A DNA stretch of 20,078 nt, taken from NCBI GenBank assembly GCA_964651095.1, contig CAZYWO010000031.1:1-20078 (forward strand). Reading direction: 5' to 3'. Of this stretch, positions 6,953-13,589 are shown in pieces; position 1 is the stretch's first letter; each line of letters begins with the position of its first letter. The stretch comes from SUG1106 sp964651095. GTDB taxonomy: Bacteria; Bacillota; Clostridia; Peptostreptococcales; Anaerovoracaceae. The translations under genes and the position numbers were made by a program. Below the pieces are notes generated by a model. That model was not told where the DNA came from. It saw only the letters and a list, made by a program, of their open reading frames with translations, and ran no database searches.

Positions 6953-9004
6953 ATGAGAGAAATACTTTTAGCAGAAAATTCAGGATTTTGCTTTGGTGTA
7001 AGACAAGCTATTGAAAAAACTCAAGAGCAGATAAAAATTAAAGAAGAAGGTGCAGCCCAAGGAAATATTTATACATGCGGGCCTTTAATTCACAACAGCT
7101 TAGTAACGGATGATCTGAAAAGACAGGGTGTGAATATTATTGAAAACCCTGAGCAAGCCAAGGCAGGCGATGTTGTAATCGTGCGTTCTCATGGAGAGGC
7201 TAAATCTTTCTTTGATAAAGTAGAATGTACCGGAGCCAAAGTAGTTGACGCTACGTGCCCTTTTGTAAAGAAGATACATCTGCTTGTAGAAAAGGCTTAT
7301 TCCGATGGGAGTAAAATCTTGATCATAGGAGATAGAGAACATCCCGAAGTTATAGGCATAAACGGCTGGTGTGATAATTCAGCAGTAATTGTAAATTCCG
7401 GAGAGGAAGCTGACGCCGTAGAAGAAGATAATCTTTTTATTGTATGTCAAACTACCATAAAAAAGGAACTATTAGATGAAGTCGTATGTGTCTTAAAGAA
7501 GAAGGGTGTAAGCTTTAAGGTTAATAATACCATTTGCAACGCTACAACTCACAGACAAAAAAGTTGCAGAGAGCTGGCAGAGAAGTGTGAAGCTATGGTA
7601 GTAATAGGTGGAAAAGATAGCTCCAATACGCGGAAATTATTCCAAATTTCAAAAAAAGTTTGCAAAAATACCTATTTTGTTGAAAAAATCGAAGATTTAC
7701 CGTTGCACCAAATCAAAAAATATAATAAAATAGGAATTGCAGCAGGTGCATCGACACCTGAATGCGTAATTAAGGAGGTTATTGCTACCATGAGTGAACA
7801 CATCACTGAAATGAACGAAATGAACATGATGGACTTAATGGACGATATTGAAAAGTCATTAAGACTACCGAGAATTGGCGAAGCTGTTAACGGAAAGGTA
7901 CACCAAGTTACTGAAAAAGAAATCATCGTTAACATGGGATGCAAAAAAGACGGAGTTATTCCAAGAGAAGAAGTAACGCTGGAAGGAGACCAGAAGCTAA
8001 CAGATTTATTCAAAGAAGGCGACGAAATTCAGGCTAAAGTTGTCAAAACTGACGATGGAGACGGTGTCATCATACTTTCTAAGAAAAAATTAGAAGTAAA
8101 CGCACACTGGAACGAAATCAATGATGCCCTTGAAAATAAATCAATTATCAACGTTAAAGTTGTTAAACAGGTTAATGGTGGCGTAATCGCTGCTTATAAA
8201 GAAGTATCAGGTTTTATTCCTCTTTCACAACTTTCAGATAAGTTTGTGGAAAACGCAGAAGACTTTATAGGTCAGGAGCTTGCTGTAAGAGTTACAAGAG
8301 TTGACCAGAAGAGAGGCAGAGCTGTATTCTCACATAAGGTTATCCTTGCAGAAGAAAAGCAAAAGAAGATTGAAGAAATCTGGAACAGCTTAAATGTAGA
8401 CGACATCGTAGAAGGTAAAGTAATGAGATTTACAGACTATGGCGCATTCGTAGACCTTGGCGGAATTGATGGATTATTACATATCTCAGAAATTTCTTGG
8501 GGCAAACTGAAACATCCACAGGAAGTTCTTCAAATCGGGGATACCGTAAAAGTTAAAATTTTATCCATGAATGCCGAAAAGGGAAAGATTTCATTAGGCT
8601 TAAAGCAAACTATGCCGGAGCCTTGGTCAGTTATTGAAGAAAATTATCAAGTGGGACAAGTTGTAACAGGTAAAGTTGTTCAGATTAAAGAGTACGGTGC
8701 ATTTGTTGAATTAGAACCGGGTCTCGACGGCCTTGTTCATATTTCGGAAGTTGCACATAAGAGAGTAACTGATATTAATGAAGAACTTACTGTTGGACAG
8801 ACTGTAGACGCTAAGATTCTTGAAATTGATACGGAAAGAAAGAGAATAAGTCTGAGTATTAAGCAGACTTTAGAAAATCCTGTATCTGAAAAGATTGAAG
8901 AAACTCTTGATAAAGTTGAAGATGTTCTTGAGGAAGCTGCCGATAAGGTTGCAGATTTTATCGACAAGGTAGCTGATAAGGTTGAAGAAATCGTCGAAGA
9001 CTAA
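6953..9004 (+). CDS. ispH-rpsA: Fused IspH (HMBPP reductase) and ribosomal protein S1
   Basis: 683-residue fusion. Residues 1-280 are IspH, the [4Fe-4S] enzyme reducing HMBPP to IPP and DMAPP in the final step of the MEP isoprenoid pathway. The three cluster cysteines are visible: Cys13 (NSGFCFGVRQA), Cys102 (DATCPFVKK) and Cys195 (NTICNATTHRQ), with GPLIHN and REHPEVIG active-site motifs and GAAGAST-type end (AAGASTPE). Residues 308-636 hold four S1 RNA-binding repeats (starting near 308, 395, 482 and 567); repeats 3 and 4 are the most canonical (YGAFVDL, YGAFVEL, DGLLHISE, DGLVHISE). The end (641-683) is an acidic amphipathic helix. This fusion is known in Clostridia. ATG follows the rarA stop directly, with only a weak site (TGGAAAAA). 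An internal start signal is described separately. Confidence 0.95.
   Translation: MREILLAENSGFCFGVRQAIEKTQEQIKIKEEGAAQGNIYTCGPLIHNSLVTDDLKRQGVNIIENPEQAKAGDVVIVRSHGEAKSFFDKVECTGAKVVDATCPFVKKIHLLVEKAYSDGSKILIIGDREHPEVIGINGWCDNSAVIVNSGEEADAVEEDNLFIVCQTTIKKELLDEVVCVLKKKGVSFKVNNTICNATTHRQKSCRELAEKCEAMVVIGGKDSSNTRKLFQISKKVCKNTYFVEKIEDLPLHQIKKYNKIGIAAGASTPECVIKEVIATMSEHITEMNEMNMMDLMDDIEKSLRLPRIGEAVNGKVHQVTEKEIIVNMGCKKDGVIPREEVTLEGDQKLTDLFKEGDEIQAKVVKTDDGDGVIILSKKKLEVNAHWNEINDALENKSIINVKVVKQVNGGVIAAYKEVSGFIPLSQLSDKFVENAEDFIGQELAVRVTRVDQKRGRAVFSHKVILAEEKQKKIEEIWNSLNVDDIVEGKVMRFTDYGAFVDLGGIDGLLHISEISWGKLKHPQEVLQIGDTVKVKILSMNAEKGKISLGLKQTMPEPWSVIEENYQVGQVVTGKVVQIKEYGAFVELEPGLDGLVHISEVAHKRVTDINEELTVGQTVDAKILEIDTERKRISLSIKQTLENPVSEKIEETLDKVEDVLEEAADKVADFIDKVADKVEEIVED
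7743..7792 (+). promoter_or_regulatory. Possible internal translation start at the IspH/S1 junction
   Basis: Inside the fusion gene, AAGGAGG (7772-7778) lies 11 bases before an in-frame ATG (7790, Met280), exactly at the boundary between the IspH domain and the S1 part. Just upstream is a perfect 6-bp inverted repeat CAGGTG/CACCTG (7743-7748, 7755-7760). The site is stronger than that of the full-length start. It could yield a free four-repeat S1 protein (404 residues), but the bases also encode conserved IspH residues (GASTPE, VIKEVI), so chance is possible. Confidence 0.4.
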
Positions 9005-9031
9005 ATCGTTATTGATTAGCGCACATTGAAG

Positions 9032-9070
9032 ACTGAATCCTGCAATTGTGGGATTCAGTTCTTTATTTAA
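9032..9070 (+). terminator. Intrinsic terminator after ispH-rpsA
   Basis: Perfect 9-bp stem ACTGAATCC/GGATTCAGT (9032-9040, 9051-9059) with a 10-base loop, followed by TTCTTTATTT. It begins 27 bases after the S1 stop codon. Confidence 0.85.
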
Positions 9071-9071
9071 A

Positions 9072-9107
9072 TTGTTTTTTGAGCTTTTATGGTATATTTT
9101 CTTTAAA
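9072..9107 (+). promoter_or_regulatory. Possible promoter of the acidic lipoprotein gene (ambiguous)
   Basis: Two overlapping candidates: TTGTTT (9072-9077) with TATATT (9093-9098) at a short 15-base spacing, and TTGAGC (9079-9084) with TTTAAA (9102-9107) at 17 bases. Both are weak; a promoter is expected here because a strong terminator precedes the gene. Confidence 0.3.
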
Positions 9108-9147
9108 ACACCCCAAACTAAATGTGAATGAAGAAAGGAGTGTTTTT

Positions 9148-9450
9148 ATGAAAAAGAAAACCACGATTGTTTTAATGGTATTATTGCTTGTTTTATCATT
9201 TGTTTTAGTCGGATGTGGAAATGATGACGCAAACAACGATTTAGGCACATCCAATGACAATAACGTACAAGACGGTACAGATGATCTGGGCGATGATTTA
9301 GACGATGTAGGCGATGATATCGAAGATGACGCAGACAAAGTCGGAGATGATATTAAAGACGGCGTAGACGATCTGCTGGATGGAAACGACGATAATAACC
9401 ATGATGGCAACATTGATGGGGACAATAATAATACAAACAACAATAACTAG
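9148..9450 (+). CDS. Small Asp/Asn-rich lipoprotein with 11-residue repeats
   Basis: 100 residues from ATG 9148, with AAAGGAG at about 9134-9140; an upstream in-frame extension lacks a ribosome binding site and crosses the terminator. The N terminus is a lipoprotein signal: KKK, hydrophobic core, lipobox LVGC with Cys23. The mature 78 residues are almost entirely Asp, Asn and Gly with spaced aliphatic residues. Residues 45-77 form three imperfect 11-residue units (DDLGDDLDDVG, DDIEDDADKVG, DDIKDGVDDLL), suggesting a hendecad amphipathic helix or coiled coil; the end is an Asn/Asp-rich tail. Likely anchored on the outer face of the membrane, perhaps binding cations or wall polymers. No function is assignable. 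Flanked by terminators, so transcribed alone. Confidence 0.75.
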   Translation: MKKKTTIVLMVLLLVLSFVLVGCGNDDANNDLGTSNDNNVQDGTDDLGDDLDDVGDDIEDDADKVGDDIKDGVDDLLDGNDDNNHDGNIDGDNNNTNNNN

Positions 9451-9478
9451 TCCCATGAATTTAATTGACATAAAAGCG

Positions 9479-9510
9479 GGTCTCCTTGCATGCGAGGAGA
9501 CCTTGACTTT
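9479..9510 (+). terminator. Hairpin after the lipoprotein gene, probable terminator
   Basis: Perfect 8-bp stem GGTCTCCT/AGGAGACC (9479-9486, 9495-9502) with an 8-base loop, followed by the modest T-rich TTGACTTTATT. It starts 28 bases after the lipoprotein stop. The T tract is poor, and its right arm touches the -35 box of the rnr promoter, so an operator role is an alternative. Confidence 0.5.
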
Positions 9511-9531
9511 ATTATAAAATACACCTATACT
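9503..9531 (+). promoter_or_regulatory. Strong sigma-A promoter for rnr
   Basis: TTGACT (9503-9508), 17-base spacer, TATACT (9526-9531): five of six matches in each box at optimal spacing. Transcription would start near 9538, about 48 bases before the rnr start codon. Confidence 0.75.
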
Positions 9532-9542
9532 TAGATTATGTT

Positions 9543-9567
9543 ATGCCTCGGTAACGAAGGCATTTTT
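9543..9567 (+). promoter_or_regulatory. 5' hairpin with T tract in the rnr leader
   Basis: ATGCCT/AGGCAT (9543-9548, 9558-9563) with inner CG/CG pairs closing a GTAA (GNRA-type) loop and one bulged A, followed by TTTTT (9563-9567). It has the shape of a terminator but would sit within five bases of the predicted rnr transcription start. It may be a backup terminator for upstream transcripts, or a 5'-end stabilising or attenuating hairpin of rnr mRNA. Confidence 0.55.
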
Positions 9568-9585
9568 ATATATTAGAGGAAAAAG

Positions 9586-11481
9586 ATGAAAAGAAAAAAT
9601 ATGGATGTAACCAGAATTACAGGAACAATTGAAAAGCACCCCAGAGGATTTGGCTTTATAAAACAAGAAGACGGAGAGGATATATTCGTTGCACCGGATA
9701 ACATGATGGGAGCGATGAACAAGGATTTGGTGGAAGCCGACCTTTTGCCGCCTCACCTTTGGACTAAATCCAAGGAGGCGATTATCACAAAGATTCTTGA
9801 ACGAAGCATTACGGAAATAGTGGGAACTTTTCAAAGGCATAAGCAGTACGGATTCGTAGTACCGGATGATAAGAAAAATCAAAATGATATTTTTATAAAA
9901 AAGGATTTTTTCAGGAATGCACAGAATGGTGACAAGGTTGTTGCAAAAATAACTAAATATCCGGATAAATACCATGGAGCGGAAGGAAAGATAACTCAAG
10001 TTATCGCTAAAAAAGGACAGGTGGGGAGCGATGTTTTAAGCCTCATAAGGTCTTACGGATTGTTTGAGACATTTCCAAGCAGGGTTAATGCGGAAGCTAA
10101 AGCGCGATCCAAGGAGACCATCTCTCAGGAGGAAATTATAAGAAGGCTTGACCTGCGTCATGAAAATATTATCACTATTGATGGACCTACAGCTAAGGAC
10201 TTAGACGATGCCGTTTCTGTTCAACGGCTGGACAATGGGAATTACCTGTTAGGAGTTCATATCGCCGATGTAAGCCATTTTGTGGAAGAAGACGGGTATT
10301 TGGATAAGGAGGCGTTAAAACGCGGCACAAGCGTTTATTTAATCAATCGAGTGGTGCCTATGCTTCCTAAGGTGCTTTCCAACGGGAGCTGCAGCTTAAA
10401 CCAGGGAGAAGACAAACTGACGCTTTCCTGCATTATGGAAATAGATGGGGAAGGCAAAATCATAAATCACTCTATAGAGGAATCCGTCATAAATTCAAAG
10501 GCTCGTATGGTTTACGATGACGTATCGGATATTATTGAAAATGAAGATCAGGAGCTTATTCATAAGTATGAAGATGTTTATGAAGATATTAAACTGATGG
10601 GAGAACTGGCAGCAATTCTCAGGCACAAGAGAAAACAACAAGGAAGTCTGGACTTCGATATAGGAGAAGCAGTTATCACCGTAGATGATGAAGAAAAACC
10701 TATATCCGTGGAGCTGGAGGAACGAAGAACTGCCAACAGGCTTATTGAAGAATTCATGCTCGCAGCAAATGAGACTGTTGCAGAACATTTTTTTTGGATG
10801 GATTATCCGTTTGTATATCGCGTACACGAAAAACCGGATACGGAGAAGATGATGGATTTAAAACTCTATCTTATGAACTTCGGCATTAAACTTAAGGGAA
10901 ACCCTGATAATATTTATCCTAAGACTCTTGCAGATATAATTGCTCAGATTGAAGATGAACCTTATGAAAGCGTGGTAAACCGGGTAATACTCAGAACAAT
11001 GAAAAAAGCTTATTACAGTACCCAGTGCGAGGGACATTTCGGGTTGGCGTTTAAATATTACTGCCATTTCACTTCACCTATCAGACGCTATCCGGATTTG
11101 ATGATTCACAGAATAATAAAAAAATCTATTAATGGGCAGATGACTGATGAAAAGTTGAAAAAATATAAAGAGGATGCTTTCAATGCTGCCGATATTTCAT
11201 CTAAGACAGAGCGTCAGGCACAGGAACTGGAACGAGAAGTTGATAAAATGAAAAAAGCCCAGTTTATGTTAAACCACATCGGAGATGAGTACGAAGGTAT
11301 CGTCAGCGGTGTGACGGAGTTTGGCGTTTATGTGGAACTTGCCAATACTATTGAGGGCATGGCTTTTGCCCGTGACCTTCGCAGACCTTACCAGCTCGGC
11401 GAAAAGGTTAAAGTACGCGTTATAGACGCCAAACCGGAAGAAAGACAGATAGATTTTAGTATCATAGAGGAATTTGAATAG
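9586..11481 (+). CDS. rnr: Ribonuclease R (RNB-family 3'-5' exoribonuclease)
   Basis: 631 residues from ATG 9586 with AGAGGA five bases upstream; a second in-frame ATG at 9601 is less well placed. Processive 3'-5' exonuclease degrading structured RNA. Domain order: two cold-shock-like OB domains (about 11-70, GFGFIKQEDGEDIFV; and 80-140, YGFVVPDD), RNB catalytic domain (about 187-510) with the metal-binding aspartates in IDGPTAKDLDDAVSV (D199, D205, D207, D208), HIADVSHFV, and HFTSPIRRYPDLMIHR, and a C-terminal S1 domain (565-630). It ends soon after the S1 domain, lacking the long Lys-rich tail of enterobacterial enzymes, hence shorter than many homologues. In many Firmicutes rnr is followed by smpB/ssrA; here it is not, being closed off by terminators. 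Confidence 0.96.
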   Translation: MKRKNMDVTRITGTIEKHPRGFGFIKQEDGEDIFVAPDNMMGAMNKDLVEADLLPPHLWTKSKEAIITKILERSITEIVGTFQRHKQYGFVVPDDKKNQNDIFIKKDFFRNAQNGDKVVAKITKYPDKYHGAEGKITQVIAKKGQVGSDVLSLIRSYGLFETFPSRVNAEAKARSKETISQEEIIRRLDLRHENIITIDGPTAKDLDDAVSVQRLDNGNYLLGVHIADVSHFVEEDGYLDKEALKRGTSVYLINRVVPMLPKVLSNGSCSLNQGEDKLTLSCIMEIDGEGKIINHSIEESVINSKARMVYDDVSDIIENEDQELIHKYEDVYEDIKLMGELAAILRHKRKQQGSLDFDIGEAVITVDDEEKPISVELEERRTANRLIEEFMLAANETVAEHFFWMDYPFVYRVHEKPDTEKMMDLKLYLMNFGIKLKGNPDNIYPKTLADIIAQIEDEPYESVVNRVILRTMKKAYYSTQCEGHFGLAFKYYCHFTSPIRRYPDLMIHRIIKKSINGQMTDEKLKKYKEDAFNAADISSKTERQAQELEREVDKMKKAQFMLNHIGDEYEGIVSGVTEFGVYVELANTIEGMAFARDLRRPYQLGEKVKVRVIDAKPEERQIDFSIIEEFE

Positions 11482-11525
11482 TATATGAAAAAATAACGTG
11501 GCTGCGTATTGCACATCGTTCTTAA

Positions 11526-11558
11526 AGTCCTTTACCTAAAGGGTAAAGGACTTTTTTT
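11526..11558 (+). terminator. Strong intrinsic terminator after rnr
   Basis: Perfect 11-bp stem AGTCCTTTACC/GGTAAAGGACT (11526-11536, 11542-11552), 5-base loop and a run of seven T. A short A tract on the left side allows only weak function on the minus strand. Confidence 0.92.
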
Positions 11559-11567
11559 AGGCTTTAT

Positions 11568-11611
11568 AATGTTGGGGTGGGCGAAATAAATCGCCTGTCT
11601 CAACATTTTTT
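11568..11611. terminator. Second hairpin between convergent rnr and CBS genes
   Basis: Two-part stem: outer AATGTTG/CAACATT (11568-11574, 11601-11607) and inner GGCGA/TCGCC (11580-11584, 11591-11595), separated by matching five-base internal loops. A T run (11606-11611) follows on the plus strand, so it can back up the rnr terminator; its right arm includes the last codons and stop of the CBS gene. On the minus strand it has no T tract but is the only hairpin placed to end the trk operon. Confidence 0.6.
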
Positions 11612-12004
11612 ATTGCAAATATCGTAAATAATGTGACCTATTTCAGCAGTGAAAATTTTTTTTCGCGCTAAGTCCTTTAAAGAGAGCATGCCTACCAGTT
11701 TTTCGTTTTCTATTACGGGAAGGCGTCTGACTCCATTTTCAGACATTTTTATAGCGGCGTCGTGAATGTCTTCCTTTGCGGCTGCACAGACCACAGGCTT
11801 AGTCATTATATCCTGTACATTTTTTCCTATGCCGTCTCTCATGATAATATCTCTGTCGGTTATTATGCCTAGAAGATGATTTTGTATATCGCATACGGGA
11901 ACTATACCCACATCTTCGCCTCGCATTATGTTTACAGCCGCAGTGACAGGGGCATCGGGCTTTACTGAAGTGACGGAAGTTGTCATTAAATCTTTAACCA
12001 TCAT
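11600..12004 (-). CDS. Two-CBS-domain protein, last gene of trk operon
   Basis: 134 residues, start ATG at 12004 (the next codon is also ATG), with AGGAGG about nine bases upstream. A stand-alone pair of CBS domains: CBS1 about 3-57 (VKDLMTTSVTSVKPD ... GIITDRDII) and CBS2 about 62-117 (VQDIMTKPVVCA ... GVRRLPVIEN ... GMLSLKDLA), then a short tail ending in Cys. Such pairs form a Bateman module that binds adenosine nucleotides (AMP, ATP, SAM or c-di-AMP in known cases) and regulates partner proteins. Being 81 bases downstream of a trkH on the same strand suggests a regulatory role in K+ uptake, but this is inference; similar proteins also occur alone. Confidence 0.88.
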   Translation of the reverse strand: MMVKDLMTTSVTSVKPDAPVTAAVNIMRGEDVGIVPVCDIQNHLLGIITDRDIIMRDGIGKNVQDIMTKPVVCAAAKEDIHDAAIKMSENGVRRLPVIENEKLVGMLSLKDLARKKIFTAEIGHIIYDICNKKC

Positions 12005-12005
12005 A

Positions 12006-12068
12006 AAAACGGTCCTCCTTTTGGAATAAAGCTTCTAAAGATTTTTTCCTTATTAGAGTGACCGTTTT
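12006..12068 (-). promoter_or_regulatory. Leader hairpin enclosing the CBS-gene ribosome binding site
   Basis: Read on the minus strand, a 9-bp inverted repeat AAAACGGTC/GACCGTTTT (12060-12068 and 12006-12014) encloses a second 7-bp pairing AATAAGG/CTTTATT (12048-12054 and 12025-12031, one G-U). The AAGGAGG lies in the internal loop, and the 3' arm fills the gap between it and the start codon. A run of five T overlaps the start, so it could also act as a weak terminator after trkH. Confidence 0.45.
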
Positions 12069-12085
12069 GTTTTAAATTATTATAA

Positions 12086-13558
12086 TTAAATTGCATTAGC
12101 GCTGTCGATTTTCCAGAAAGATTTAGAGAATAGAAGCAGCAGCGAGTACATTTCCAGCCTTCCCATAATCATTATAAATGCTAAAAAGAACTGCGAAAAT
12201 GAATTAAACATGCCGAAATATCCTGTACAGCCTGCTTTGCCAAGCGCCATTCCCGTATTTGAAAAAAAGCCGATAGCGGTACTGATGGTGGTTTCCATAT
12301 CGAAGTTGTTGAAGGAAAGCACCATACATGCCAAAAAGAATGCAGCAAAGTAAAGCATAATGTGAGTGCTGATAGCCGATACTTTATTTGCAGGAATAGC
12401 ATCACCTTTAATTTTGATGGTTCTAACCGAACGAGGATGAATCTGCTTAAAAATCCCTCTATTGATAAGCTTGACGAACACTATAAATCTGATTACTTTA
12501 AGCGAACCTGAAGTAGACATTGAACATCCTCCGATGAACAGCAGCGTAAACAGAATAATTATAGTGAAAGTAGGCCATTTGGTATAGTCGCACACATAGT
12601 AACCTGACGTTGCTATGAAAGAAACCACTTGACAAAGACTATCCTTTATTGCCTGCCAAAGACTGGAATAGGTTCCGGTAAGCTTTAGACAGAAAGCTAT
12701 CAGAAGGGTTGCTGTTATGATTATTCCAAGAAAGACTTTGGTTTCGATATTTCTTAAAGCCTCTTTGAGTCTGCCCTGACGAATTAAAAAGTATGTGCAG
12801 AAATTCAAAGAAGAAAGTACGGTGAAAACTACCACTATAAACCTTATATAAGTTGAACTGAACAACGCTTGGTTTTCATAGGTTATTACCAAGCCGCCTG
12901 TACTTACGCTGCTGAAAGTTGTAATCATAGCGTCATACCAGTCCAAAGGACCTATAAGAAGCAGAGTAAACTCTGCAATTGTAAAGGTCATATATACTAA
13001 ATATAGGAATTTACCTGTATCCGAGTATTTTGGCCCTAATTTCTCGATGGTAGGACCTGTAGTTTCGGCTGAAGCGATCGACTGGCCGCTTACGCCCAGA
13101 GCAGGTAAGATTGATACTACCAGAACTAAGATTCCCATACCGCCAAACCAGCTTGCTATAGCTTTCCACATTAAGAGAGATTTTGGCATATAATTTATAT
13201 CAAAAACTGAACATCCGGTAGTGGTGAAGCCTGCTACCGCCTCAAAAAATGAACCTACTAATGTATAACCGTTACCGCTGAAATAAAATGGTATAGCGCC
13301 AAGTATGGAACAGTATATCCAGCTTAAACAAGCGATAAGCCAACCTTCGTGATATCTAAGACGAATTTTGCTGAAGCGCATAGGCATGTGAATGAACAGG
13401 CCGATTGCGATAAGTATTACAGATGTATACAGCAAAGTATCAGCAGTTGCGTTTTCGCCAAAGTACCTGCCTATGAGACAGCAAGGCAGCATACCAATGC
13501 CGCATAGGAGAGTTAAGAAGCCTATTATTTTGATGTAAACCTTATAGTTTAAACGCAT
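12086..13558 (-). CDS. trkH: TrkH-family potassium transporter subunit, divergent paralogue
   Basis: 490 residues, ATG at 13558 with AGAAAGG upstream. Membrane pore of a TrkAH/KtrAB-type K+ uptake system, about ten hydrophobic segments arranged as four M1-P-M2 repeats. Filter glycines are at TTTGCS (G115), VSTGGL (G221/G222), IATSGYY (G319) and SNTGMA (G436). Compared with its neighbour at 13590, P3 (TTGYAT there) and P4 (NIGPGF there) are altered, as is the gating loop GGCSMSTSGSLKVIR versus GGCSGSTGGGVKCVR. The conserved ILPALGVSGQ and AETTGP motifs and Arg357 remain. It follows the other trkH by 31 bases and appears to be a tandem duplicate that has diverged, possibly in affinity or selectivity. 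Confidence 0.93.
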   Translation of the reverse strand: MRLNYKVYIKIIGFLTLLCGIGMLPCCLIGRYFGENATADTLLYTSVILIAIGLFIHMPMRFSKIRLRYHEGWLIACLSWIYCSILGAIPFYFSGNGYTLVGSFFEAVAGFTTTGCSVFDINYMPKSLLMWKAIASWFGGMGILVLVVSILPALGVSGQSIASAETTGPTIEKLGPKYSDTGKFLYLVYMTFTIAEFTLLLIGPLDWYDAMITTFSSVSTGGLVITYENQALFSSTYIRFIVVVFTVLSSLNFCTYFLIRQGRLKEALRNIETKVFLGIIITATLLIAFCLKLTGTYSSLWQAIKDSLCQVVSFIATSGYYVCDYTKWPTFTIIILFTLLFIGGCSMSTSGSLKVIRFIVFVKLINRGIFKQIHPRSVRTIKIKGDAIPANKVSAISTHIMLYFAAFFLACMVLSFNNFDMETTISTAIGFFSNTGMALGKAGCTGYFGMFNSFSQFFLAFIMIMGRLEMYSLLLLFSKSFWKIDSANAI

Positions 13559-13589
13559 AGATAACCTTTCTTTTAGCTTCTAATAAACT

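Noticed and set aside
9046..9147. N-terminal extension of the acidic lipoprotein frame
   Set aside because: It starts within the terminator of the upstream gene, lacks a ribosome binding site, and would bury the lipoprotein signal peptide.
9087..9443. Long Ser-rich frame on the minus strand opposite the lipoprotein gene
   Set aside because: It is the complement of Asp/Asn-rich codons, has no ribosome binding site of its own and covers the terminator side of neighbouring genes.
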